NCBI GenBank assembly: GCA_018066125.1
Contig: JAGHSA010000017.1
Coordinates: forward strand, 1 to 57,525
Length of the DNA: 57,525 nt
DNA from: Candidatus Cryptobacteroides onthequi
Lineage (GTDB): Bacteria > Bacteroidota > Bacteroidia > Bacteroidales > UBA932
Reading direction: 5' to 3'
In this document: one piece after another, positions 16,898-24,521 of the stretch
Layout: every line of letters starts with the position of its first letter
Numbering within the stretch: the first letter of the stretch is position 1
The notes under the pieces: model-generated
What the model was told of the DNA's origin: nothing
What the model saw: only the letters and a program-made list of their open reading frames with translations
Databases searched by the model: none
Program-made: the position numbers and the translations under genes

Positions 16898-18333
16898 AAA
16901 GAATCGCAGTAATCCTGGCAGCCATGACAGCTGCCTTCGGTGCAATGGCACAGAACAACGGCGGAATCTCTGCAGAGACACTTGCGGAGATCCAGAAGGG
17001 TTATCAGGGCACAGCGGCTGACAAGGCTATACGCAACGCCCTCAACACGACTCCTATCGCCACACTTGCAGAGAACGCAGAGAACGCAGCCATGATCGAC
17101 ACACACTTTTCCGACTGTGTGAAGACCAGAGGCATCACCAACCAGAAGTCCAGCGGCCGCTGCTGGCTGTTCACCGGTCTCAATGTACTCAGGGCCGGCA
17201 CTATCGAGAAGTTCGGCCTCGGAGATTTCCAGTTCTCACAGAACTACGAATTCTTCTATGACCAGCTCGAGAAGTCAAACCTCTTCCTCCAGGGCATCAT
17301 CGACACCAGGGCGTCAGCTGATGACGACCGTACAGTGGACTGGCTCTTCAGCAATCCTCTCAGCGACGGCGGCACCTTCACCGGCGTAGCCAACCTCGTC
17401 ACCAAGTACGGTGTCGTACCTGCTGAGGTATTCCCTGAGACTTTCTGCTCTAACAACACCTCCGCAATGGCCACCCAGCTCAAGACCAAGCTCCGCGAGG
17501 ACGGTCTGAGACTCAGACAGATGTATGCTGCCGCAAAGAAGGCAGACGCCGGTCTCAAGGGAAAGAAGGCCGAGGCTGCCGAGGCCAGGATCCTCTCTGA
17601 AATGGAAGCTGCAAAGGTCGAAATGCTCAAGGAGGTATACCATGTGCTCGCCCTCTGCCTCGGAGTCCCTCCGACAGAATTCGAGTACAGCCTCTACAAC
17701 GCGAAAAACGAGCTCATCAGCACCAAGAAATACACACCGAAGTCTTTCTATGAGGAGATGTGCGGAAAGGACCTCGAGAACAATTACGTGATGCTCATGA
17801 ACGACCCTCTCAGAGAGTATTACAAGGTATATGAGATCGAGTACGACCGCCATGTATATGACGGACAGAACTGGCTCTACATCAACCTCCCTATCGAGGA
17901 CATCAAGAAGATGGCCATCGCTTCCATCAAGGAGAACAACGCCATGTACTTCTCTTGCGACGTGGGCAAGTTCCTCAACCGCCAGAAGGGCGTGGCAGAC
18001 ATCAGCAATTTCGACTACGAGTCCCTCCTGGGCATCAATTTCGGCATGAACAAGGCCGAGAGAGTGAAGACCCACGCAAGTGGATCCTCACACGCCATGA
18101 CACTCATCGCGGTGGACATCAAGGACGGCCAGCCTGTAAAATGGATGGTAGAGAACAGCTGGGGTGAGACAGGATACAAGGGCAAGCTCATCATGACAGA
18201 CGAATGGTTCAATGAGTACATGTTCCGCCTCGTCGTGGAAAAGAAATATGTCCCTGCAGACATCCTCAAGCTCCTCGACGGAACCGTCAACAAGCTCCCG
18301 GCATGGGATCCTATGTTCCTTCCTGAGGAATAA
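16894..18333 (+). CDS. Exported C1B cysteine aminopeptidase (bleomycin hydrolase/PepC type)
   Basis: 479 residues. A signal peptide of about 20 residues (MKRIAVILAAMTAAFGAMAQ) is unusual for the classical cytosolic PepC but frequent in Bacteroidetes relatives. The catalytic triad is intact: Cys90 in NQKSSGRCWLF, His400 in GSSHAMTL and Asn421 in VENSWGE. The expected C1B insertion and the helical region near 200-250 are present. It likely trims peptides in the periplasm. Its ATG overlaps the rmuC stop (ATGA), and it is the last gene of the tyrS operon. Confidence 0.92.
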   Translation: MKRIAVILAAMTAAFGAMAQNNGGISAETLAEIQKGYQGTAADKAIRNALNTTPIATLAENAENAAMIDTHFSDCVKTRGITNQKSSGRCWLFTGLNVLRAGTIEKFGLGDFQFSQNYEFFYDQLEKSNLFLQGIIDTRASADDDRTVDWLFSNPLSDGGTFTGVANLVTKYGVVPAEVFPETFCSNNTSAMATQLKTKLREDGLRLRQMYAAAKKADAGLKGKKAEAAEARILSEMEAAKVEMLKEVYHVLALCLGVPPTEFEYSLYNAKNELISTKKYTPKSFYEEMCGKDLENNYVMLMNDPLREYYKVYEIEYDRHVYDGQNWLYINLPIEDIKKMAIASIKENNAMYFSCDVGKFLNRQKGVADISNFDYESLLGINFGMNKAERVKTHASGSSHAMTLIAVDIKDGQPVKWMVENSWGETGYKGKLIMTDEWFNEYMFRLVVEKKYVPADILKLLDGTVNKLPAWDPMFLPEE

Positions 18334-18340
18334 GAAAAGC

Positions 18341-18371
18341 AAAAGCAGGTCGTCAGACCTGCTTTTCTTTT
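18341..18371 (+). terminator. Terminator of the tyrS operon
   Basis: AAAAGCAGGTC and GACCTGCTTTT form a perfect eleven-pair stem with GTCA loop, followed by CTTTTTAT. It begins eight bases after the C1 peptidase stop. Confidence 0.9.
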
Positions 18372-18387
18372 TATCATATAAAGAAAG

Positions 18388-18411
18388 AAGCAGACCTTGA
18401 AGGCCTGCTTT
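18388..18411 (-). terminator. Terminator of rpmH
   Basis: On the minus strand AAGCAGGCCT and AGGTCTGCTT pair (one G-U) around TCA, followed by a T-rich stretch. It lies seven bases past the rpmH stop. Confidence 0.8.
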
Positions 18412-18417
18412 ATTCTT

Positions 18418-18570
18418 CTAGTATCTGTCCTCTGAAGATACAGTCAATTTCTTGCGTCCATGACGACGGCGAGCAGCAAGGACCCTGCGGCCGTTAGCTG
18501 AACTCATACGCTCGCGGAAACCATGCTTGTTCACGCGCTTGCGGGTTGAAGGTTGGAATGTTCTTTTCAT
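18418..18570 (-). CDS. rpmH: 50S ribosomal protein L34
   Basis: A 50-residue basic protein. It starts [20 protein letters not shown], the universal L34 sequence, and ends LTVSSEDRY. The core [20 protein letters not shown] is fully conserved. ATG start, TAG stop. It is followed by its own terminator and converges with the tyrS operon. In many bacteria rpmH neighbours rnpA and dnaA; here it stands alone beside rsmG. Confidence 0.97.
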   Translation of the reverse strand: MKRTFQPSTRKRVNKHGFRERMSSANGRRVLAARRRHGRKKLTVSSEDRY

Positions 18571-18606
18571 TATCTATATTTTTTATATTTTTCGCAATTG
18601 GGAATG

Positions 18607-18614
18607 CAAAGTTA
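18607..18614 (-). promoter_or_regulatory. Minus-7 box of rpmH
   Basis: TAACTTTG on the minus strand matches TAnnTTTG and lies 37 bases upstream of the rpmH ATG, overlapping the last codon of rsmG. Confidence 0.5.
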
Positions 18615-19265
18615 GGATTTTTCGATGTCAATCACAAATTTTTCGGCAAAATATTCGTCCGAGATGAAGGAATCCACATTCCAGGTGTGTATAGCCGAAG
18701 GCTTCATCTTGTTCTTGCGCAAGAGAACGGATATCTCTTCATTGATATCACCTCCCTTGAGATAGAATATGTGGCCGGTGAACTTGCCTTTCACCCACGG
18801 GTAGAAGTTCTCAAGCGTGGTCACTGCTCTCGATACCACATAGTCGAATGTATCCGTCAGAGACTCCGCCCTGGCATTGACTGTGGTCACATTGTCCAGT
18901 CCGAGAGCTTTTGCCACCTCGCCTGCCACAAGTATCTTCTTGCCGATGCTGTCACAGAGCGTGAATTTCCACTGCGGGAACATCACCGCCAGGGGAATGC
19001 CCGGAAAACCGCCCCCGGTACCCAGGTCGAGCACCTTGCGTTCCTCACCGCCGGCGAGCCCCTTCTCATAGAGATAACGTGCAATGGCGAGCGAGTGGAG
19101 CACATGGTGGTCGTAGAGAGAGTCCATATCCTTGCGGGATATCACATTGATCTTGCTGTTCCACTCCCTGTAAAGGGCATCCATGGCCGCATAGCGGGCC
19201 ATCTGCTCCTCAGTCACCTGCGGAAATGCTGCAGTCACTATGGCCTTGAATTCATCAAATGTCAT
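18612..19265 (-). CDS. rsmG: 16S rRNA (guanine-527 N7)-methyltransferase
   Basis: SAM-dependent methyltransferase (formerly GidB), 217 residues. The SAM-binding motif is VLDLGTGGGFPGIPLAVMFP, and the family motif VSRAVTTLENFYPW follows. N-terminal helices include EWNSKINVISRKDMDSLYDHH. The start overlaps the end of the ECF sigma factor gene by 11 bases, so its translation is probably coupled to the genes upstream. Confidence 0.95.
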   Translation of the reverse strand: MTFDEFKAIVTAAFPQVTEEQMARYAAMDALYREWNSKINVISRKDMDSLYDHHVLHSLAIARYLYEKGLAGGEERKVLDLGTGGGFPGIPLAVMFPQWKFTLCDSIGKKILVAGEVAKALGLDNVTTVNARAESLTDTFDYVVSRAVTTLENFYPWVKGKFTGHIFYLKGGDINEEISVLLRKNKMKPSAIHTWNVDSFISDEYFAEKFVIDIEKS

Positions 19266-19860
19266 GTTCTTCCTCCTTGCTCATGTTGTCTATCATCTGC
19301 TTTGCACGGCGTATCCTGGTCCTCACCGTATTGAGTTCCATATCCAGAGCCACGGCAATCTCCTTGTACTGCATGCCGTCCAGCAGACGCCTGCGCGCCA
19401 CCTCGCGATAGAGTTCCGGCAGAGCGTCGATATATCTTGATGTGGCCGAGATGTTCTCATCCTTTATGATGGACTCAAGTGCAGAATCATCCTGATCCGC
19501 AATCGAGTCCGCCACTGCCTGGACATGCGCACCCTCGTCGAGGTACACGGTCTGATGGCGCGGATGCACGCGTCCCTCCTGCGCCAGCAGGTCAAGGGCG
19601 GTGTTGTGCGCGATGGTCCTGAGCCATGTGATGAACTGGCTTTTACGGGGATCAAAGGAACCGATCTGTCTGAATGCCTTCTCGAAACTGCGGGAGCAGA
19701 TGTCATCGACATAGAGGTCGTCAAGATTCTTGAGCCATCCCCTGATATACGCCCTGAGCTGGCCGATGTATTCGTCCCACAATGCCGTGAATGCCGTACC
19801 GTTGCCGTCTACGGCCTGCCTGATGAGGTCATCAGTGAGCTTCGAGCCAGTTCTTTCCAT
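19255..19860 (-). CDS. ECF-type RNA polymerase sigma factor
   Basis: 201-residue sigma-70-family protein with region 2 (AFTALWDEYIGQLRAYI, then DDLYVDDICSRSFEKAFRQI and QFITWLRTIAHNTALDLL) and region 4 (LPELYREVARRRLLDGMQYK, then VALDMELNTVRTRIRRAKQM). A Glu/Asp-rich linker of about 55 residues joins them. No anti-sigma gene is adjacent, unlike the sigma/anti-sigma pairs that control many SusC/SusD loci. It overlaps polA by 29 bases upstream and rsmG by 11 bases downstream, which suggests a constitutive cotranscript. Confidence 0.9.
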   Translation of the reverse strand: MERTGSKLTDDLIRQAVDGNGTAFTALWDEYIGQLRAYIRGWLKNLDDLYVDDICSRSFEKAFRQIGSFDPRKSQFITWLRTIAHNTALDLLAQEGRVHPRHQTVYLDEGAHVQAVADSIADQDDSALESIIKDENISATSRYIDALPELYREVARRRLLDGMQYKEIAVALDMELNTVRTRIRRAKQMIDNMSKEEEHDI

Positions 19861-22495
19861 AATTGCATTCGACTGTCAGAGGAATGGAGAGCTTCAATAC
19901 GTTCTCCATCTCCTCCACCACGATACTCTTGAGATCATCCAGCTCCGATGCCGGCACCTCGAAGAGGAGTTCGTCATGGATCTGGAGCACCATGCGGCTG
20001 CGGAGGTTGGACTCCGAAAGCCTCTTGTCTATGGCCACCATGGCAATCTTGATGATATCGGCCGAAGTGCCCTGGATAGGAGCATTGACGGCATTCCTTT
20101 CCGCGAGGGAGCGTATGGTGGCATTTCTTGAATTGATGTCAGGTATATACCTGCGACGGCCGAAAAGCGTCTCCACATAGCCGTCCTGGCGGGCCTTCTC
20201 GAGAGTCTGCGCGATGAAGGACGAGATGGACGGGAATGACAGGAAGTAGTCGTCTATGATCTTCTTGGCCTCCGACCTGGTGATGCGCAGCCTCTGCGCG
20301 AGACCGAATGCCGAGATGCCGTACATGATGCCGAAATTGGCTGTCTTGGCTATGCGTCTCTGGTCCGGCGTCACTTCCTCAAGCGGTACCGCGAATATCT
20401 TGGAAGCGGTGGCGGCATGCACATCCACTCCGTCACGGAATGCCTTGATCATATGCTGGTCGCCGCAGAGATGGGCCATGATGCGGAGCTCTATCTGCGA
20501 ATAGTCGGCAGACATGATGAACGACTCCGGATCCTCTGGCACGAAAGCCTTGCGTATGGTGCGTCCCCTCTCTGTCCTCACCGGGATATTCTGGAGATTG
20601 GGGTTGGAAGACGAAAGCCTTCCTGTGGAGGTCAGCGCCTGATTGAAGGTGGTATGGACGCGGCCTGACACAGGCGAGATATATCCCGCGAAAGGCTCGA
20701 TGTATGTAGACAGGAGCTTCTTGGCAGCCCTGTAGTCAAGTATGGAATCGATGAGCACAGGATTCTCGTCCGAGAGTTCCAGAAGGGTATCCTCATCCGT
20801 GCTCCATGACCCCTTTGCACTCTTTTTCGCCTTCGGGTCGAGCCTGAGCTGCTCAAACAGCAGTTCGCCTATCTGCTTCGGAGAAGACACGTTGAGATCC
20901 GGATTGCCGGCTATCTGGCGCACCACGTTCTCATTGTCTGCGATCTCGGCCCTGAGTCCGTCAGCATACTCATTGAGGGACTGGATATCCACCTTGACTC
21001 CGGCTCTCTCCATGCGGGAGAGGACACGGGCCAGCGGTTCCTCGATCTCCTCGTAGAGTTTCTCTACCCCGGCCTCCTGCATCTCTGCCCACACCTTCTG
21101 GCCTATGAGGATGATGGCTGCTGCCTCCTTGAAACGGTTCTGCGGCAGAGCGGGAGTCTCCTCTTCAACCTCGTCGAAAAGGGATGCGATCTTCTCCACC
21201 ACCGGAGCCTTGTACAGGTCGACGCCCAGATAATGCTTTGAAAGTATGTCCAGCTTGTGTGTCTTCTCAGGATCGATGAGATAGTGCATCAGCTCCACGT
21301 CACGGAGCTTTCCTCCGAGGGAGACGCCCTCATTGGCGAGCACATCCATCGCATACTTGAGGTCATAGCCGAACTTTGTGATGGTAGGATCCTCCAGTAC
21401 CGGCTTGAATGTGGCGGCGGAGCCTTCCGCCGCAATGCACCCGTCCTTGGTAAGGGCAGCGATGGTGACCTTGTCCACCGGAGCGAAAATGCCGGTCTGG
21501 GAGGTCTCGACTATGATGGCACACCTTCCCGATGCACACACTGCACGGCTGACCTGGTGAGGGTTCTCCTCTGTCACATCTATCTGCTCCCCGCTTTCCT
21601 CCGGCATCTTGACTGCCGTCGCGGCGATGTGTGAGATATACTTGCGGAGGGAGTTGAATTCGTACTTCTCGAAGAGGTCTGCGATCTTCGGACTGAATTC
21701 CATATCGATGAGCGCATCCTTGAGCTTGAATTCGACAGGCACGTCGGTCTTGATGGTGACAAGCTTCTTGCTGAGGTCTATATAGTCGCGGGAAGCCACG
21801 AACATATTCTTCTGCTTGATGCTCAGATCGTCGAGATGGGTGTATATGTTCTCAAGCGAACCGTACTGGGACACGAGCTTTCCGGCCCATACCTCTCCTA
21901 TTCCCTTCACGCCCGGGACATTGTCTGCAGAGTCGCCGCAGATTGAGAGCATGTCTATCACCTGCACAGGGTCGAGGATGTTGTATCTGTCGCAGATTTC
22001 CTGCACGCCCACTATCTCATTGTCGGATCCGGACTTTCCCGGCTTGAACTGCCAGATATGCGGTTCGATGAGCTGGCCGTAATCCTTGTCCGGAGTGACC
22101 ATATACACATCCGCCCCCTCTGCAGCTGCGCGCTTGGCAACCGTACCGATGACATCATCGGCCTCGAACCCCTTGAGCATGAGGACTGGTATGTTCATAG
22201 CCCTGCACAGTTCCTGCAGGGGTTCGAGAGCATCTATCACCAGCTGGGGAGTAGGAGGTCGCGTACCCTTGTATGCAGGATACATCTCGTTGCGGAAGCA
22301 TCCTCCGGGAGGGTCGAAAGCCACTGCCAGATGCGTGGGTTTCTCGTGTTCGATAAGTTCCAGAATATATTTGGTGAATCCGAACAGAATGGACATGTCA
22401 GCTCCCTTGGAGTTGATCATAGGCCGCCTCAGGAATGCATAGTACATCTTGAAGACAAGCGCATGTCCATCTATCAGAAAAAGTCTGTCAGTCAT
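19832..22495 (-). CDS. polA: DNA polymerase I
   Basis: Repair and Okazaki-fragment-processing polymerase, 887 residues from the chosen ATG; an ATG three codons earlier overlaps the minus-7 box. The N-terminal 5' nuclease is intact: FLIDGHALVFKMYYAF, GFEADDVIGT, TPDKDYGQL and GDSADNVPGVKGIG. The polymerase domain is intact: motif A DYSQIELRIMAHL, motif B RRIAKTANFGIMYG and motif C QIHDELLFEVP. The middle 3'-5' exonuclease domain appears degenerate. The place of the DxE motif reads AIIVETSQTG, and the second site reads YDLKYAMDVL with Asn and Asp replaced. Proofreading is therefore probably absent. polA heads the sigma-rsmG transcript. Confidence 0.96.
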   Translation of the reverse strand: MTDRLFLIDGHALVFKMYYAFLRRPMINSKGADMSILFGFTKYILELIEHEKPTHLAVAFDPPGGCFRNEMYPAYKGTRPPTPQLVIDALEPLQELCRAMNIPVLMLKGFEADDVIGTVAKRAAAEGADVYMVTPDKDYGQLIEPHIWQFKPGKSGSDNEIVGVQEICDRYNILDPVQVIDMLSICGDSADNVPGVKGIGEVWAGKLVSQYGSLENIYTHLDDLSIKQKNMFVASRDYIDLSKKLVTIKTDVPVEFKLKDALIDMEFSPKIADLFEKYEFNSLRKYISHIAATAVKMPEESGEQIDVTEENPHQVSRAVCASGRCAIIVETSQTGIFAPVDKVTIAALTKDGCIAAEGSAATFKPVLEDPTITKFGYDLKYAMDVLANEGVSLGGKLRDVELMHYLIDPEKTHKLDILSKHYLGVDLYKAPVVEKIASLFDEVEEETPALPQNRFKEAAAIILIGQKVWAEMQEAGVEKLYEEIEEPLARVLSRMERAGVKVDIQSLNEYADGLRAEIADNENVVRQIAGNPDLNVSSPKQIGELLFEQLRLDPKAKKSAKGSWSTDEDTLLELSDENPVLIDSILDYRAAKKLLSTYIEPFAGYISPVSGRVHTTFNQALTSTGRLSSSNPNLQNIPVRTERGRTIRKAFVPEDPESFIMSADYSQIELRIMAHLCGDQHMIKAFRDGVDVHAATASKIFAVPLEEVTPDQRRIAKTANFGIMYGISAFGLAQRLRITRSEAKKIIDDYFLSFPSISSFIAQTLEKARQDGYVETLFGRRRYIPDINSRNATIRSLAERNAVNAPIQGTSADIIKIAMVAIDKRLSESNLRSRMVLQIHDELLFEVPASELDDLKSIVVEEMENVLKLSIPLTVECNYGKNWLEAH

Positions 22496-22501
22496 AACCT
22501 T

Positions 22502-22530
22502 CAAAGATACGAAATAATTTGCTTACTTTG
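22502..22530. promoter_or_regulatory. Divergent promoter boxes: polA and FecCD permease
   Basis: TATCTTTG on the minus strand (22509-22502) faces polA and matches TAnnTTTG exactly. TTACTTTG on the plus strand (22523-22530) is one mismatch from it. Both lie so close to the starts that the messages may have almost no leader. Confidence 0.5.
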
Positions 22531-22535
22531 CAGTG

Positions 22536-23519
22536 ATGTCTGGCAGCGGAAACAAAAACATAAGTCTTTTCACCACCATCGCAGGACTGGCACTGGCAGC
22601 CGTCCTCGCGCTGGCAGACCTGTCCATCGGAGATATGCACATCAGCATATTCAGCCCCGGAGGCACAGGAGCCGCCGTGCTGCTCAGGCTGCGCGTTCCC
22701 CGCGTCATCACAGCTATCCTGGCAGGAGCGTCACTCGCCCTGTCCGGGCTGCAGATGCAGAGCATTTTCCGCAACCCGCTGACCGACCCGCACATCATGG
22801 GCATCAGTTCCGGAGCATCACTCGGAGCCGCAATTGCCATCATCGCCAGCGCAGGAGCCGCCACTGCGGTGACCACGGCATCCACGGTCATCGCGGCACT
22901 CTCCGGCGCCGCGGCATCGGCTGCCGTCGTCATAGGGGTCTCACGCAAGGTGAACAGTTCCTCCACCCTTCTCATATTCGGAGTGATGCTGGGGTTCATA
23001 TTCAGCGCCGCGACCTCTGTCCTGGCATTCTCGGCATCAGAGCACAGCCTGAAGATGTTCTACAACTGGTCATCCGGAAGCTTCTCGGCAAACACCTTCA
23101 CAGGCACAGCCTGCATGGGAGCTGCACTTCTAATCGGAACCGCCACGGCCGCCTGGAACTCCAGGGGACTGGACATCATACTCTTCGGTGACGAATATGC
23201 CACCCTCTGCGGAGCTGACGCACGCAGGATCAGGGCACGCGCCATGGCCGGATGCTGCCTGATGACAGGCATGGCGACGGCATTCTGCGGTCCCCTCGGG
23301 TTCGTGGGCATAGTGAGCCCGCATATTGCAAGATGGATCACAGGCACCTCGGTTCACAGGCGCATCATCCCTGCGGCCATCGTCACCGGCATCGCCATCA
23401 GTCTCTGCGCCGACATCATCACACAGCTTTCGCATGCTGCGGTGCCTGTCGGAAGCGCCATGGCACTCATAGGCATTCCGGTGATATTATTCATACTATT
23501 CAAGGGCAAAGATGCTTGA
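22536..23519 (+). CDS. FecCD/BtuC-type ABC transporter permease
   Basis: Inner-membrane permease for iron-siderophore, haem or cobalamin, 327 residues from this ATG; a GTG three bases earlier is possible. Around nine or ten hydrophobic helices are visible. Family signatures are LRVPRVITAILAGASLALSG near residue 55, NPLTDPHIMGISSGASLGAA near 85-105, and GFVGIVSPHIARWI near 255. It overlaps its ATPase gene by eight bases. No substrate-binding protein or TonB receptor is adjacent, so the substrate cannot be assigned. Confidence 0.9.
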   Translation: MSGSGNKNISLFTTIAGLALAAVLALADLSIGDMHISIFSPGGTGAAVLLRLRVPRVITAILAGASLALSGLQMQSIFRNPLTDPHIMGISSGASLGAAIAIIASAGAATAVTTASTVIAALSGAAASAAVVIGVSRKVNSSSTLLIFGVMLGFIFSAATSVLAFSASEHSLKMFYNWSSGSFSANTFTGTACMGAALLIGTATAAWNSRGLDIILFGDEYATLCGADARRIRARAMAGCCLMTGMATAFCGPLGFVGIVSPHIARWITGTSVHRRIIPAAIVTGIAISLCADIITQLSHAAVPVGSAMALIGIPVILFILFKGKDA

Positions 23520-24087
23520 TGTCAGCAACATAAGTGCCGGATACGGCGACAGGGCGGTAGTCAGAGGCCTCAGCTTCAAGGTGGCCGCGGGCGAATGCGT
23601 CCTGCTGCGCGGGGCCAACGGGTGCGGCAAGACCACGCTCCTGAAGACCATCGCGGGACTCCAGAAGCCTCTTGCCGGCACAGTAAGGACCGGCAGGACA
23701 GTGCTGGTACCGACGCGCATACCCAAGGTGAAAGGTTTCACCGTGAGGGAATTCGTGGCCACTGCCACATGGAAGAGAGCCGTATCCGGCCATGAGGAGG
23801 ATGCCATCACAGAGGCGCTGGAATCCATGGGCATAGCCGGAAAGGGAGACAGTGACATAGCATCTCTGAGCGACGGCGAGTTCCAGAAGGCGTGCATAGC
23901 GACCGCCCTGGTACAGGATGCCGACGTCATACTCCTCGACGAGCCCACGGCTTTTCTCGATGTGGAAAGCAGGATAGCGGTGATGGAACTGCTCAGGGAC
24001 ATTTCCCGCAGGGGGAAGGCTGTGCTTTTCTCCTCACACGATGTTTACGACGCAGAGAGGATCTGCGACAGGACCATAAGACTATGA
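23512..24087 (+). CDS. ABC transporter ATP-binding protein (short)
   Basis: Nucleotide-binding subunit that presumably energises the FecCD permease. The protein has only 191 residues, whereas typical FecE or BtuD proteins have about 250, so the C-terminal part beyond the switch is missing. Core motifs are present: Walker A GANGCGKT (34-41), signature LSDGEFQK from 119 (LSGGQ variant), Walker B VILLDEP (139-145) and H-switch SSHDVYD near 176. It overlaps the permease gene upstream and tadA downstream (ATGA). Confidence 0.88.
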   Translation: MLDVSNISAGYGDRAVVRGLSFKVAAGECVLLRGANGCGKTTLLKTIAGLQKPLAGTVRTGRTVLVPTRIPKVKGFTVREFVATATWKRAVSGHEEDAITEALESMGIAGKGDSDIASLSDGEFQKACIATALVQDADVILLDEPTAFLDVESRIAVMELLRDISRRGKAVLFSSHDVYDAERICDRTIRL

Positions 24088-24521
24088 TGGAAGAAGATAT
24101 CAGATACATGCGCGAGGCGCTGAAAGAGGCGGCCGAGGCGGCCATGGACGACGAAGTGCCGATCGGAGCCGTGATCGTGGCAAGGGGCAGGATCATTGCC
24201 AAGGGGCACAATATGACCGAGATGCTCCATGACCCCACTGCCCATGCGGAAATGATTGCGCTCACCGCCGCAACGGAGGCGATAGGCAGCAAGTACCTCA
24301 ATGACTGCACCCTCTATGTGACCGTAGAGCCCTGCCCCATGTGCGCGGCAGCGCTCAATTGGGCACAGGTCGGGCGCATAGTGTATGGAGCATCTGACCC
24401 CAAGCGCGGGTACAGCATGTACTCCCCTTCCCTCCTGCACCCCAAGACTGCCGTGGAAAGCGGCGTCTCTGCCGATGAATGCTCGGCGATGGTTACAGAT
24501 TATTTCAAAAGCAAGCGATAA
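24084..24521 (+). CDS. tadA: tRNA-specific adenosine deaminase
   Basis: Zinc deaminase that converts A34 of tRNA-Arg(ACG) to inosine, 145 residues. Zinc and catalytic residues are His54 and Glu56 (HAE in DPTAHAEMIAL) and Cys84 and Cys87 (EPCPMCAAA). The start is the ATG overlapping the ATPase stop; a second ATG follows immediately and is equally possible. It ends TAATG into the next gene. A guanine deaminase is an alternative, but the motif context favours TadA. Confidence 0.88.
   Translation: MMEEDIRYMREALKEAAEAAMDDEVPIGAVIVARGRIIAKGHNMTEMLHDPTAHAEMIALTAATEAIGSKYLNDCTLYVTVEPCPMCAAALNWAQVGRIVYGASDPKRGYSMYSPSLLHPKTAVESGVSADECSAMVTDYFKSKR

Noticed and set aside
17314..18075. 253-codon minus-strand open frame in the C1 peptidase gene
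   Set aside because: It is antisense to a gene with an intact catalytic triad, and no start or motif supports it.
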